Source: JAUILA01 sp050289805 (lineage in GTDB: Bacteria; Bacteroidota; Bacteroidia; Cytophagales; Cyclobacteriaceae). Taken from it: a stretch of 64,000 nt of DNA. How positions within the stretch are numbered: the stretch's first letter is position 1; each line of letters begins with the position of its first letter. The notes under the pieces are model-generated. The model was not told the DNA's origin. It saw nothing but the letters and a program-made list of their open reading frames with translations, and made no database searches. Shown here in pieces: positions 28,501-35,326 of the stretch. The stretch lies in assembly GCA_050289805.1 (NCBI GenBank), contig JBNKGL010000020.1:10918-74917 (forward strand), given 5' to 3'. A program made the translations under genes and the position numbers.

Positions 28501-28744
28501 GGGGACAATCGTGGGTACTGAAACCTACCGGTGGATTATTTTTACTTCCGGGAAGGGACTTGTGGATGGGTCTTTCTACAGGCTGCCATCATGGGGATGT
28601 TATACCCTCGACGGTAAGGATATTGAGAAGGAAGGTGTGAGTCCGGATATACGTGTCGAAGAGACATTCGAAGATCGGCTCAAGGGGAATCAGCCTCAAC
28701 TGGATAAAGCCATTGAAATTATCCTGGGTGAACTGAATAAATAG
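25577..28744 (+). CDS. Secreted Tricorn-like protease (beta-propellers + PDZ + S41)
   Basis: A 1055 aa exported peptidase related to archaeal Tricorn. A signal peptide (ending LNAQQ) is followed by two TolB/PD40-type propellers. Repeats such as LTPDGSTIIFSYESDLW and VSPDGQWLAFSS are clear. A Lys/Glu-rich insert of about 35 residues follows (about 535-570). The catalytic half has the C1 helical domain with Ser743-His744 (NTSHFGF), a PDZ domain (PADVADLDIQPGDRLIAVNG) and an S41 core with nucleophile Ser961 in LINEQSLSDAE. Expected role: breakdown of peptides in the periplasm. DUF4184 starts at the base after its stop. Confidence 0.94.
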   Translation: MKNLYVITAFLFLYSIGLNAQQSPLFFALDPTLTPDGSTIIFSYESDLWKVATTGGEAVRLTAMDGEETRPSVSPDGQWLAFSSTQNGNKDIFVMPLAGGEVRQLTYHDANDDVDSWSWDSKTIYFTSTRIGRFSGYSISAAGGSPERLFENYFNTVHNLAEHPVNGEMFFNESWESKIFAHRKRYKGDYNPDIKSYNPSTGVYKEYTSYNGKDFGATIDRNGNIYFMSDEVNGEYNIYTFNNGTKQALTEFSSSVYWPKVNANGGKIVFRKDYQIQVYDVASGSTTTPDIRIFKNVLLEKPQDFNVKGNITAFDISPDNKKFVFVSRGRMFVSDVKGKFVKSIETPDEEAVGEVYWLKDNVTILFSMSDGGYYNWYSTRADGKRGITKHTDDDQTNRSLSMNSDRSKATYISGRNEVRVMDLNTLTSKTIANDELWGFRNAPPQFSPDDRYIAFNAFRDFETDVFIHDLKSGETFNLTMTRVSEDNPVWSPDGKYVFVASDPLNPGYPYGTENARIYRLPLKKFTDPFKSDELDKLFEEEEKPEEGDSKDKKGKDEEKKPETPKVTVEIDPNNIMERMEAISPNFGQQRAPYVIKDKEKLIVLYLSNHDEGTPTLWKTTMEPFESNKTEKIGSGRMNSYDIREADGNYYLLSGGDIHTFKPADGKLDKITFDYTFRKNLREEFVQMYYEAWAGMEENFYDENFHGEDWAALRDMYAKYIPYINSRAELRLIFNDMLGELNTSHFGFNSFGDEEDTFFEFRTTSSGLLFRKDQPYVVEHIITDGPADVADLDIQPGDRLIAVNGTTVDETKNREFYFYLPSRMDELTLTLDRGGEKLTRKIHPVNSFVVSNLLYDEWQDTNHKYVDEKSDKRIAYVHMKNMGRGEYNSFAEDMVREGAYRDGLILDLRYNTGGNVHDDVLNFLSRKKYLEWKYREGKKTSQPNFHPADKPIVLLINEQSLSDAEMTAAGFKALGLGTIVGTETYRWIIFTSGKGLVDGSFYRLPSWGCYTLDGKDIEKEGVSPDIRVEETFEDRLKGNQPQLDKAIEIILGELNK

Positions 28745-29470
28745 ATGCCATTTACACTGAGCCATCCCGCGATCGTTCTGCCGCTCCTGCGTATAAGATG
28801 GGTCTCGGTGACAGGTCTTTTGGCCGGAAGTATGATCCCTGATTTTGAATACTTCCTGCGCCTCAGAGTTTATGGCATATACGGACACACCTGGGGCGGG
28901 TTGTTCTGGTTTGATCTGCCGCTGGCCTTGCTGATGGCCTATCTATTCCATTACCTGGTCTGGCCGGTGCTGTTTATTAACCTTCCGGAGAAGATTCAGG
29001 TTCGACTGCCCGATCCGAATGATTTTCACTGGCATGAGTATGTCCGGCAACATTTCCTTGTCGTAATTCTCTGCATCCTGGCGGGCACAGCATCACATAT
29101 TTTCTGGGATTCATTTACCCACAGCGGGACGTATTTCGTCCGGCACTGGCCTTTCCTCAGGATGCAGGTTGATCTCGGTTTCCAGGACTATCCTATGTGG
29201 CATATTCTGCAGCAAATCAGTACTGTCGTTGGGTTATTTTTTGTGATTGTCTATGTATTGAAATTACCCCGGAAGGGCAGTTTTACCACAAATCCGAAAC
29301 CCTTATTTTGGATACTTCTTACCATAGTAGTTGGAGGCATCTCATTCTGGCGACTATGGGAGACCGGTATGCATGAAATTATTAAAATTGGTCATGTGGC
29401 AGTGATTACCATGGGGGCCACCGTCTATGGTTTGATCATCATTTCGATTGTGTGGAAGCTTAAGTCTTGA
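28745..29470 (+). CDS. DUF4184-family membrane protein
   Basis: A 241 aa integral membrane protein starting MPFTLSHPAIVLPL, the recognisable start of the DUF4184 family, whose function is unknown. Several hydrophobic helices are visible, and two conserved-looking polar patches lie inside membrane segments: SMIPDFEYF and SHIFWDSFTHSGTYF. The second resembles the metal-dependent hydrolase-like motif seen in membrane-bound phospholipase-C-type families. It follows the Tricorn gene with no gap and is followed within 4 bp by the AlkD-like gene, so all three probably share a transcript. Confidence 0.88.
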   Translation: MPFTLSHPAIVLPLLRIRWVSVTGLLAGSMIPDFEYFLRLRVYGIYGHTWGGLFWFDLPLALLMAYLFHYLVWPVLFINLPEKIQVRLPDPNDFHWHEYVRQHFLVVILCILAGTASHIFWDSFTHSGTYFVRHWPFLRMQVDLGFQDYPMWHILQQISTVVGLFFVIVYVLKLPRKGSFTTNPKPLFWILLTIVVGGISFWRLWETGMHEIIKIGHVAVITMGATVYGLIIISIVWKLKS

Positions 29471-29474
29471 GAAA

Positions 29475-30131
29475 ATGGATTTAGATCACATCTTACGGAT
29501 TTACAAAGCTGCAGGAAATCCAGCCAAGGCGATGCAGATGAAAGCGTATTTACGCGATCAGTTTGAATTTTTCGGGATAAATGCTCCTGAAAGGAAACAC
29601 CTGAACAAGCCATTCTTTGCTAATTCTAAAAAGGAGCAGGGAATTGATTATGATTTTGTTCGGGATTGCTATGCCCGGCCGGAGAGGGAAATCCATTATT
29701 TTGCCATGGAATATGTTTTCCGAAAACGAAAGAACCTCGGGCCCGGTGACATCCAGTTTATTGAGAAACTCATCGTGACGAATTCCTGGTGGGATACGGT
29801 TGATTACATTGCAGCCAATATCGTAGGGTGGATGGTCCGTGAATATCCACAGTTAAAAGAATCAAAAATAACCGAATGGATGGTCGATGAAAACATGTGG
29901 CTGCGGAGGGCCTCCATAATTTACCAGCTTAAATATCGTGGTGATACGGATATTGAGATCCTGGGTAGCGCGATTCGTTTAAACCTTGGAAGCAAAGAAT
30001 TTTTCATCAATAAGGCCATCGGTTGGGCGTTGCGCCAATATTCCAGGTATGATCCGGAATGGGTACGTTCTTTTCTGCAAAACTTTGATCTTCAGACTTT
30101 AAGTAAAAGAGAAGCTTCAAAATATATTTGA
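29475..30131 (+). CDS. AlkD-like DNA alkylation repair protein
   Basis: A 218 aa HEAT-repeat protein of the AlkC/AlkD family of DNA glycosylases that remove bulky or positively charged alkylated bases. Typical features are an N-terminal YLRDQFEFFGINAPERK, the segment SWWDTVDYIAANIVG with the conserved Asp, and the C-terminal NKAIGWALRQYSRYDPEWVRSF. The longest frame begins 27 bp earlier, inside the DUF4184 gene; the ATG at 29475 (MDLDHILRIY) fits the family start. Why it is coupled to the protease and DUF4184 genes is unclear. Confidence 0.9.
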   Translation: MDLDHILRIYKAAGNPAKAMQMKAYLRDQFEFFGINAPERKHLNKPFFANSKKEQGIDYDFVRDCYARPEREIHYFAMEYVFRKRKNLGPGDIQFIEKLIVTNSWWDTVDYIAANIVGWMVREYPQLKESKITEWMVDENMWLRRASIIYQLKYRGDTDIEILGSAIRLNLGSKEFFINKAIGWALRQYSRYDPEWVRSFLQNFDLQTLSKREASKYI

Positions 30132-30173
30132 TCCCTGATTAAATATTAATATATTGACACCCAAATATTTTTT

Positions 30174-30350
30174 ATGGATCCTTTTTTGATTTTTTGTCTT
30201 TTTACCATTATAACTTGTCCGTTAATCGGCATTTGGGCCAGACACAAAGGAAAGTCACCTTTTGAGTACGCATTCCTCGCTTTTCTATTTACACCCTTGT
30301 TACCAGCAGTAATTTTACTTCTTGCTGATACCGGTGAAAAGGTCAAGTGA
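30174..30350 (+). CDS. 58-residue two-helix membrane protein
   Basis: A short frame, MDPFLIFCLFTIITCP through LADTGEKVK, encodes two membrane helices (about residues 3-20 and 33-51). They are separated by a short basic loop (ARHKGKSPFEYAF) with a positively charged end. The layout is typical of small membrane proteins often annotated in Bacteroidota with an antenna-like 'KGRSP..' loop. It follows the AlkD-like gene by 42 bp, and its stop faces the stop of the glycosyltransferase gene only 2 bp away. A 66-codon antisense frame overlaps it but has no hydrophobic pattern, so this strand is preferred. Confidence 0.7.
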   Translation: MDPFLIFCLFTIITCPLIGIWARHKGKSPFEYAFLAFLFTPLLPAVILLLADTGEKVK

Positions 30351-30352
30351 GG

Positions 30353-31897
30353 CTAGTTGTAATTCCGGTTGTTTAAAAATATCTCCATCAGGTCCAGTGA
30401 TGGGTTAAGGTTACGTCCGATAAAAATTGGCAGGTTGTTTTCATAGGGCATACAATACTGGCAGGTGTGAATTTTGAATAATTCAGCACTTTCCAGGCTT
30501 TTTCGATGTGTCTCTTCTGTGCCGCCCAGGATTATCAGGGTTCTGAAATTATTCTTTTCAATGGTCTCCTGTCCCCAGAGATAATAATTGTTATGCCGCG
30601 AAAGTACCGGGGGAAGCGGATACCTGTCGCGGTAATAGTCAATGGCACCTGCTTCGCCATAATTATTGACCCATGCCACGGCTTGTGACTTTTCCGATTC
30701 CGGCAAACTCATGTATGCATCAGAAACATCCTGCGCAAGCTTTTCCCAGCCATGCATATCCGCAAAAAATTGAGGCAATTCAGATTCTTCCTTGGATTCA
30801 GTATTCTTTCTGTTAATGCCAAGCTTATCATTGTATTCGATAAATTTTTCTTCGCTCAGAATTGGTAAGGCGAGCGGCATGATCAGCATACCAACGACGA
30901 CATAGGGAATCAGGTAAAGACCATAAACTACTTTTTTCAGAACAGTATTTTTCAATGAGCCCAGCTGAACCGCGCCCGTTACAAAAACTGCAAGAAATGC
31001 GCCTGCCAGGTACTCCGACTTCACCTGCCCCTTGATTATGAGAATCAGGAATGTGGTCATAAAAATGATGATGGAGGCACGGTCTGTCAATGGATATTTC
31101 CGGTTGAAAAAGTAAACAATCGAAAAGGCCAGCAATACCATGGAAAAAGGGTTTTCCAGCAATACCAGGTCCTTCAGGAAATCAGCACGCGAAATACCTG
31201 CATACTTGAATTGCGAAGCATTTCGTGCGAATTCGACATGGGCCATATCGTGGTTAATATTCCAGATTACGAAAGGGAGAAACAATAAAAACGCAATTAC
31301 TCCGGCAATATATGGCCCGCGTGTAAGCAATAATTTTCGATGAGGCGTAGCGATAAGGTACACGATCAGTCCGATGGCAAACCAGGAGATACTGATTTTA
31401 TTCATCATGCCTAACCCAACCATTAAGCCAAGGTAAATCCAGTTTTTAGTTACTTCCGGTTCGCGCAGGGTGCGGGTGATCTGAAAGAAGCACAGGGACC
31501 AAAAAAAGAGGTCAATGCTGTTCATTGAAAAATAGGATCCGAAAGCAATTCCGATCGGGGCAAGTAAATAGGCTATTCCCGCTGTGATAATTGCGAGTGC
31601 GGTTCCACCAAGGCTTCGGACCCATTTCAACAAGATCAGCATGGTAAGACCCCCGAAAATCACCGGAATTACCCTTATCAGTTGCCAGCTATCGCCAAAC
31701 ACAGAAGTGAAAGCCCTGAGAATCCAGATAGACAGCGGAGGCTGGTCAACATACCCTGCGGCAAGGTTATTGGAGCACGCGATATAGTATAACTCATCCC
31801 TGAAGATACCATACCCTTCAAACCAAATGGCCAGCAGGTGCAGCAGGATCTTTAATCCCACCAGACTCCAGATCAGGGTCGGTAAAGGCTTATTCAT
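30353..31897 (-). CDS. GT39/PMT-type membrane glycosyltransferase (ArnT-like)
   Basis: A 514 aa multi-pass protein of the ArnT/PMT superfamily, which transfers a sugar from a polyprenyl-phosphate donor to a protein or lipid on the periplasmic side. The first loop has the key acidic pair in YGIFRDELYYIACSNNLAAG, followed by YVDQPPLSIW, the family's signature. Around ten hydrophobic helices follow, and the C-terminal periplasmic part has Trp- and Tyr-rich sequence. The acceptor is unknown. Its start overlaps the stop of the cupin-like gene by 8 bp, so both are on one transcript. Confidence 0.9.
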   Translation of the reverse strand: MNKPLPTLIWSLVGLKILLHLLAIWFEGYGIFRDELYYIACSNNLAAGYVDQPPLSIWILRAFTSVFGDSWQLIRVIPVIFGGLTMLILLKWVRSLGGTALAIITAGIAYLLAPIGIAFGSYFSMNSIDLFFWSLCFFQITRTLREPEVTKNWIYLGLMVGLGMMNKISISWFAIGLIVYLIATPHRKLLLTRGPYIAGVIAFLLFLPFVIWNINHDMAHVEFARNASQFKYAGISRADFLKDLVLLENPFSMVLLAFSIVYFFNRKYPLTDRASIIIFMTTFLILIIKGQVKSEYLAGAFLAVFVTGAVQLGSLKNTVLKKVVYGLYLIPYVVVGMLIMPLALPILSEEKFIEYNDKLGINRKNTESKEESELPQFFADMHGWEKLAQDVSDAYMSLPESEKSQAVAWVNNYGEAGAIDYYRDRYPLPPVLSRHNNYYLWGQETIEKNNFRTLIILGGTEETHRKSLESAELFKIHTCQYCMPYENNLPIFIGRNLNPSLDLMEIFLNNRNYN

Positions 31898-32642
31898 GAT
31901 GGTTCTTGCCGTATTTTTTCAATGCATCTTCCACACCAAGCACAGGCACCCGTATTATTCCATTGCCGCCGTTTGATGCCTTGTCCATGTCAAGGTTATG
32001 AATATCATAAACTTCCTGGTTCAGGTCGAGAACGATCACGTCGAAGGTAAAAGCGCTGTCAGATTCTGCAATAAACCAATGAATATTGTTGTGGGAATCG
32101 GATATGGACGAGTAATCCCCCTTTCCTGTTTGAATATCCAGTGATGGTTTTATCAGCAGTACATTCTCTTCTTGTGAGACCTTATCATATTGCCGCAACC
32201 GAAATTTACCGTCCAGGATCAGGTGGCTGGAAACCATATTACTATGTCCGTGCGGGATGATCGCCCGGTCTTTTTTCAGTCCGAATATTTTTTTAACGAA
32301 TGTGGTACGCTCCAGTCCTTCGATAGCCGGAAATTTCACCATTCGCGTATTCACCCCGAGGTCTGGAAAAGAAAATCCCTTGCGGAGGTTTTCAAAATCG
32401 ATAAACGTAAGGAGGTCTTCCAGTGAAATAGTTTTGAAAAGTTCACCGATCTTTTGCTGCCAGACATCCTGTGGAATAGTTTCCTTTTTCAGGTCGGCGC
32501 ATATTTCCTCAAGCTGTTTCGCCCATTCTTCCATATCGGTCTTCATCGAACGGGCAAAAGAATTGGTGATGATGGCCATATCCAGCAACAGGTAGGCACT
32601 TAGATGCCTGGTGAGCCCTGACGTAAATTCCCTGCGGTCCAT
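31890..32642 (-). CDS. Cupin-like protein, function unknown
   Basis: A 250 aa protein whose first 100 residues are helical. The second half reads as a cupin barrel: IPHGHSNMVSSHLILDG resembles cupin motif 1 with two metal-type histidines, and NNIHWFIAESDSAFTFDVIV resembles motif 2. An enzyme or a ligand sensor is possible. The reading begins MDRREFTSGL, but I see no convincing Tat or Sec signal. It overlaps the glycosyltransferase gene by 8 bp and follows the membrane-anchored gene by 23 bp. The three genes appear together and may act together. Confidence 0.6.
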   Translation of the reverse strand: MDRREFTSGLTRHLSAYLLLDMAIITNSFARSMKTDMEEWAKQLEEICADLKKETIPQDVWQQKIGELFKTISLEDLLTFIDFENLRKGFSFPDLGVNTRMVKFPAIEGLERTTFVKKIFGLKKDRAIIPHGHSNMVSSHLILDGKFRLRQYDKVSQEENVLLIKPSLDIQTGKGDYSSISDSHNNIHWFIAESDSAFTFDVIVLDLNQEVYDIHNLDMDKASNGGNGIIRVPVLGVEDALKKYGKNHHE

Positions 32643-32665
32643 GAAGAATAAATTGTATGTTTAAG

Positions 32666-33451
32666 TTATTCAAATTTCAGCTGGGAAAGAATATGTGAAC
32701 GTTCTTCTTCAGTAAAGTAGCTGAATTTGGTTGCAAGAATTTCGGCAATGACTTCCATGGTGAACGGGGCACTTCCCCGGTCGATATACATCTGTGACAT
32801 TTCTATTGTGATCTCAATTAACTCTTGCCTGGAAAATTTAGCATTGATCATGTCGAGCGATAATTCTGCAAGAGAAGCAACCTGGTCAAGGGAAGAGGCA
32901 CGGTCCCTGGCAAATAAAATGAATCGTCTGAATTGGAACAGGTTTTGATTCCGAAGAAGTATAATTTCAGGATCTGTCGATGGAGCGGTAACGCCGATGG
33001 TATACGTTTTTCCTACCTCGGTCATATACCTTTCTGCCTCTTCAAGCTGAAGGATATTTCGATATAGGTCCATCAGGGCTTTATAAAGCGTAAAATCCAG
33101 AACCTTGGTTTCCCGCTCATTCAGGGCATATTCCAGTACGGTATAATTATACTGTGGTGCCAGAAAACGCCAGTTATAGTAGGGCGCCCAGTTTTCTTCT
33201 TCGAGCATTTTCTCCCATTCCGTAATATTCCTGTCCATGTAATCCGACTGCTCCGGGAAAAAGATGCGCATTTGTTCGAGCTCCAGTTTAAGGCTTCGTA
33301 CGATACGCTTGCTTTGCCGGTTGATCTCTGCCTGTTCGGCCCGGTCATTTAAATAGAAGGCCACGTATACACCGCAGAAAACCACAAAGAGATCGATGAT
33401 GATGGCTTTTAATGAAAGGTTTTTCAGAAAAGGGGCTCGAAGTTTTTTCAC
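32666..33451 (-). CDS. Membrane-anchored helical protein, function unknown
   Basis: A 261 aa protein with one membrane helix near the N-terminus (about residues 14-32, IIIDLFVVFCGVYVAFYL) followed by a long helical periplasmic part rich in Glu, Arg and Leu. The pattern resembles DUF6090-type anchored proteins of Bacteroidota, but I am not certain. The start codon is GTG at 33451. A possible promoter lies just upstream on the minus strand: TTTG, 19 bp, TAATTTCA. It is the first gene of a three-gene operon with the cupin-like and glycosyltransferase genes. Confidence 0.6.
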   Translation of the reverse strand: MKKLRAPFLKNLSLKAIIIDLFVVFCGVYVAFYLNDRAEQAEINRQSKRIVRSLKLELEQMRIFFPEQSDYMDRNITEWEKMLEEENWAPYYNWRFLAPQYNYTVLEYALNERETKVLDFTLYKALMDLYRNILQLEEAERYMTEVGKTYTIGVTAPSTDPEIILLRNQNLFQFRRFILFARDRASSLDQVASLAELSLDMINAKFSRQELIEITIEMSQMYIDRGSAPFTMEVIAEILATKFSYFTEEERSHILSQLKFE

Positions 33452-33504
33452 CCGATGAAATTAGCAACAATTTCAATTTTGCCAAAACGCGATTATATTA
33501 AGAT

Positions 33505-34347
33505 GTGCGCAACCTGATCTGCATATACTTGATCTTTTGTCCGTGGTTATTATTCGGACAAGTCACCTCCTCTGATGGCCTGGACATTTTTGTTCAGGAT
33601 GAAGGCTCCGGTGATACCACATTGCTCTTTATTCATGGTTGGAATCTTAATCATTCATTCTTTCAGTACCAGGTAAATGAATTTCGTAATCATTACCGTG
33701 TGGTTGTTCCGGATCTGCCCGGATATGGAAAATCAGGCAAGACACGTGAGCGGTGGTCCATGGAGCAGTACGGAAGGGATATCCGGTCCATTATTCATCA
33801 ATTGGATCTGAAAAATGTAGTCCTTGTCGCCCACTCAATGGGCGGAAATATTGCCCTGGAAGCATTCAAGATCGATCCCTCAGGAATTGTTGCCATTATC
33901 GGTGTGGATAACTTCAAGGAAGTGGGCGCGACCCCTGATTCAACCATGCAGGAGCAAATGGATGGTTTCTATGCCATGCTGGAAGAGAATTATCCTGTGA
34001 ATGTTCGAATGGCCGTGGAAGGATTTATGTTTCACCCTGAAAGTCCGCCCGGACCGAAGGAAGAAATTTTGGATGCCTATGCTTCGGTTGATCCTGAAAT
34101 TGCGATTCCGGTAGTACGCGCTGCCTTTACAGAATCAGACCAGGAGGCGGATCAGCTGGAAAACGTTGATGTTCCTTTTGCGCTGATTTCTTCGACCAAT
34201 ATTCCGTTCAATGAAGAGATGTTCCTGCAACACTATCATGGCCCGCATTTCCATAACTACGAAATTCAAAAGACAGGACATTTTCCCATGTATGAGGATC
34301 CTGAATCTTTCAACCGCGTGCTGCATTTGGCGCTGAGTGAATTTTGA
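33505..34347 (+). CDS. Secreted alpha/beta hydrolase
   Basis: A 280 aa esterase- or peptidase-like enzyme with a signal peptide (ending LLFGQ) and a full alpha/beta hydrolase core. HGWNLNHSFF forms the oxyanion region. The nucleophile elbow is AHSMGG with its Ser at about residue 113. The acid lies near DVPFALISST, and the catalytic His is in KTGHFPMYEDPESFN near the end. The substrate is unknown. It starts with GTG and is divergent from the membrane-anchored protein gene with 53 bp between. It is followed by the large repeat field. Confidence 0.88.
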   Translation: MRNLICIYLIFCPWLLFGQVTSSDGLDIFVQDEGSGDTTLLFIHGWNLNHSFFQYQVNEFRNHYRVVVPDLPGYGKSGKTRERWSMEQYGRDIRSIIHQLDLKNVVLVAHSMGGNIALEAFKIDPSGIVAIIGVDNFKEVGATPDSTMQEQMDGFYAMLEENYPVNVRMAVEGFMFHPESPPGPKEEILDAYASVDPEIAIPVVRAAFTESDQEADQLENVDVPFALISSTNIPFNEEMFLQHYHGPHFHNYEIQKTGHFPMYEDPESFNRVLHLALSEF

Positions 34348-34380
34348 GGTATAAGCCCAATTTCAATTTTCGTTGAAAAA

Positions 34381-34810
34381 CCATGGAGCGTACCGATGGC
34401 ACGCTTTGATACCGATCTACGGATCTACATATTGAGCGTACCGTTGGCACGCGCAATAGGGAATAAGCAATAGGGAATAAGTAATAGGTAATAAGGAATA
34501 GGGAATAGGGAATAGGGAATAGGGTATCTCGTCCCATCCCAACAGATCCCTTCGGGGTCGGGACGGCATATGGGTAGCCCATAATGTTAGGTATAATCCG
34601 TGCCGTTAGGTACGGCGTATGGGTAGCAAACGGCATGATGTAACCACCCGTGCCGTAGGTACGGCGCATGAATAGGGAATAAGCTAAAGGGAGTAGGGAA
34701 TAGGTTTTCCCATCCTGTGGGGACGGCGTGGGTAGCCCATAATGTCAGGCATCAAACCGCCCCGTAGGGTCGGAGCATATGTAGCACCGCGCATGGGTAG
34801 CCGCCCCGGG
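34381..34810. repeat. Intergenic repeat field: hairpins and AATAGGG array
   Basis: No gene fits this 520 bp gap. It holds four things. Hairpin units such as GAGCGTACCGATGGCACGCT and GAGCGTACCGTTGGCACGC lie at 34386 and 34434. A degenerate heptamer array of AATAGGG/AATAAG runs over about 34453-34525, with four adjacent copies at 34495-34524 and a second patch at 34671-34703. Hairpins of the type CGTGCCGTAGGTACGG lie at about 34650. A direct repeat of about 35 bp, GGACGGC..TGGGTAGCCCATAATGT, occurs at 34561 and 34721. A long minus-strand frame here is an artefact of the repeats. Confidence 0.8.
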
Positions 34811-34867
34811 CCATTGTTTTAAAGCCTGTAAATCTGTAAATTAAGAGATCACAAAATTTTCCCAGTA

Positions 34868-35323
34868 ATGCCAGAAATTAAGTTGACCATCAATGGCAGG
34901 TCTTCGGTGTATGATCTTGAGCCGGATATGCCTCTCCTATGGGCAATCAGGGACTTTGCCGGATTGACAGGAACCAAATTCAGTTGCGGAATCGGCCAAT
35001 GCGGAGCCTGCACCGTGCACATCAACGGAGAGCCGACTCGTTCCTGCCTCATCCCTGTATCCGCGGCTGCAGACAAGGAAATTATTACCATTGAAGGGAT
35101 ATCCGAAGAAAACAGCCACCGCATTCAGCAGGCCTGGATCCAGGAACAAGTACCGCAGTGCGGGTATTGCCAGTCGGGTCAAATCATGAATGCCGTAGCA
35201 CTACTGGAAAAAAGCCCGAATCCTTCCGATGCGGAAATAGAAGCCCAGATGCGTCCGGTACTCTGCAGGTGCGGTACCTACCCACGAATAAAAAATGCTA
35301 TTAAACGTGCCTCAAAATCTTAA
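34868..35323 (+). CDS. [2Fe-2S] subunit of a molybdenum hydroxylase (IorA-like)
   Basis: A 151 aa electron-transfer subunit carrying two [2Fe-2S] clusters. The ferredoxin-like cluster uses C40, C45, C48 and C60 (CGIGQCGACTVHINGEPTRSC split around them), and the second uses C98, C101, C133 and C135 (CGYCQSG and CRCGTY). Length and layout match the small subunits of isoquinoline 1-oxidoreductase and aldehyde-oxidase-type enzymes. The Mo-binding subunit follows after 3 bp. No separate FAD subunit is adjacent, as is usual for this two-subunit type, which passes electrons to a cytochrome. Confidence 0.94.
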   Translation: MPEIKLTINGRSSVYDLEPDMPLLWAIRDFAGLTGTKFSCGIGQCGACTVHINGEPTRSCLIPVSAAADKEIITIEGISEENSHRIQQAWIQEQVPQCGYCQSGQIMNAVALLEKSPNPSDAEIEAQMRPVLCRCGTYPRIKNAIKRASKS

Positions 35324-35326
35324 ATC

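Noticed and set aside
30146..30346. 66-codon minus-strand frame
   Set aside because: It overlaps the 58-residue plus-strand protein, which has a far better hydrophobic pattern and start.
34453..34525. AATAGGG array as a CRISPR array
   Set aside because: The units are 7 bp tandem repeats without spacers, and no cas gene is near.
34310..34669. 119-codon minus-strand frame
   Set aside because: It runs through the AATAGGG array and hairpin field, giving a low-complexity protein with repeated LFPI-type stretches.
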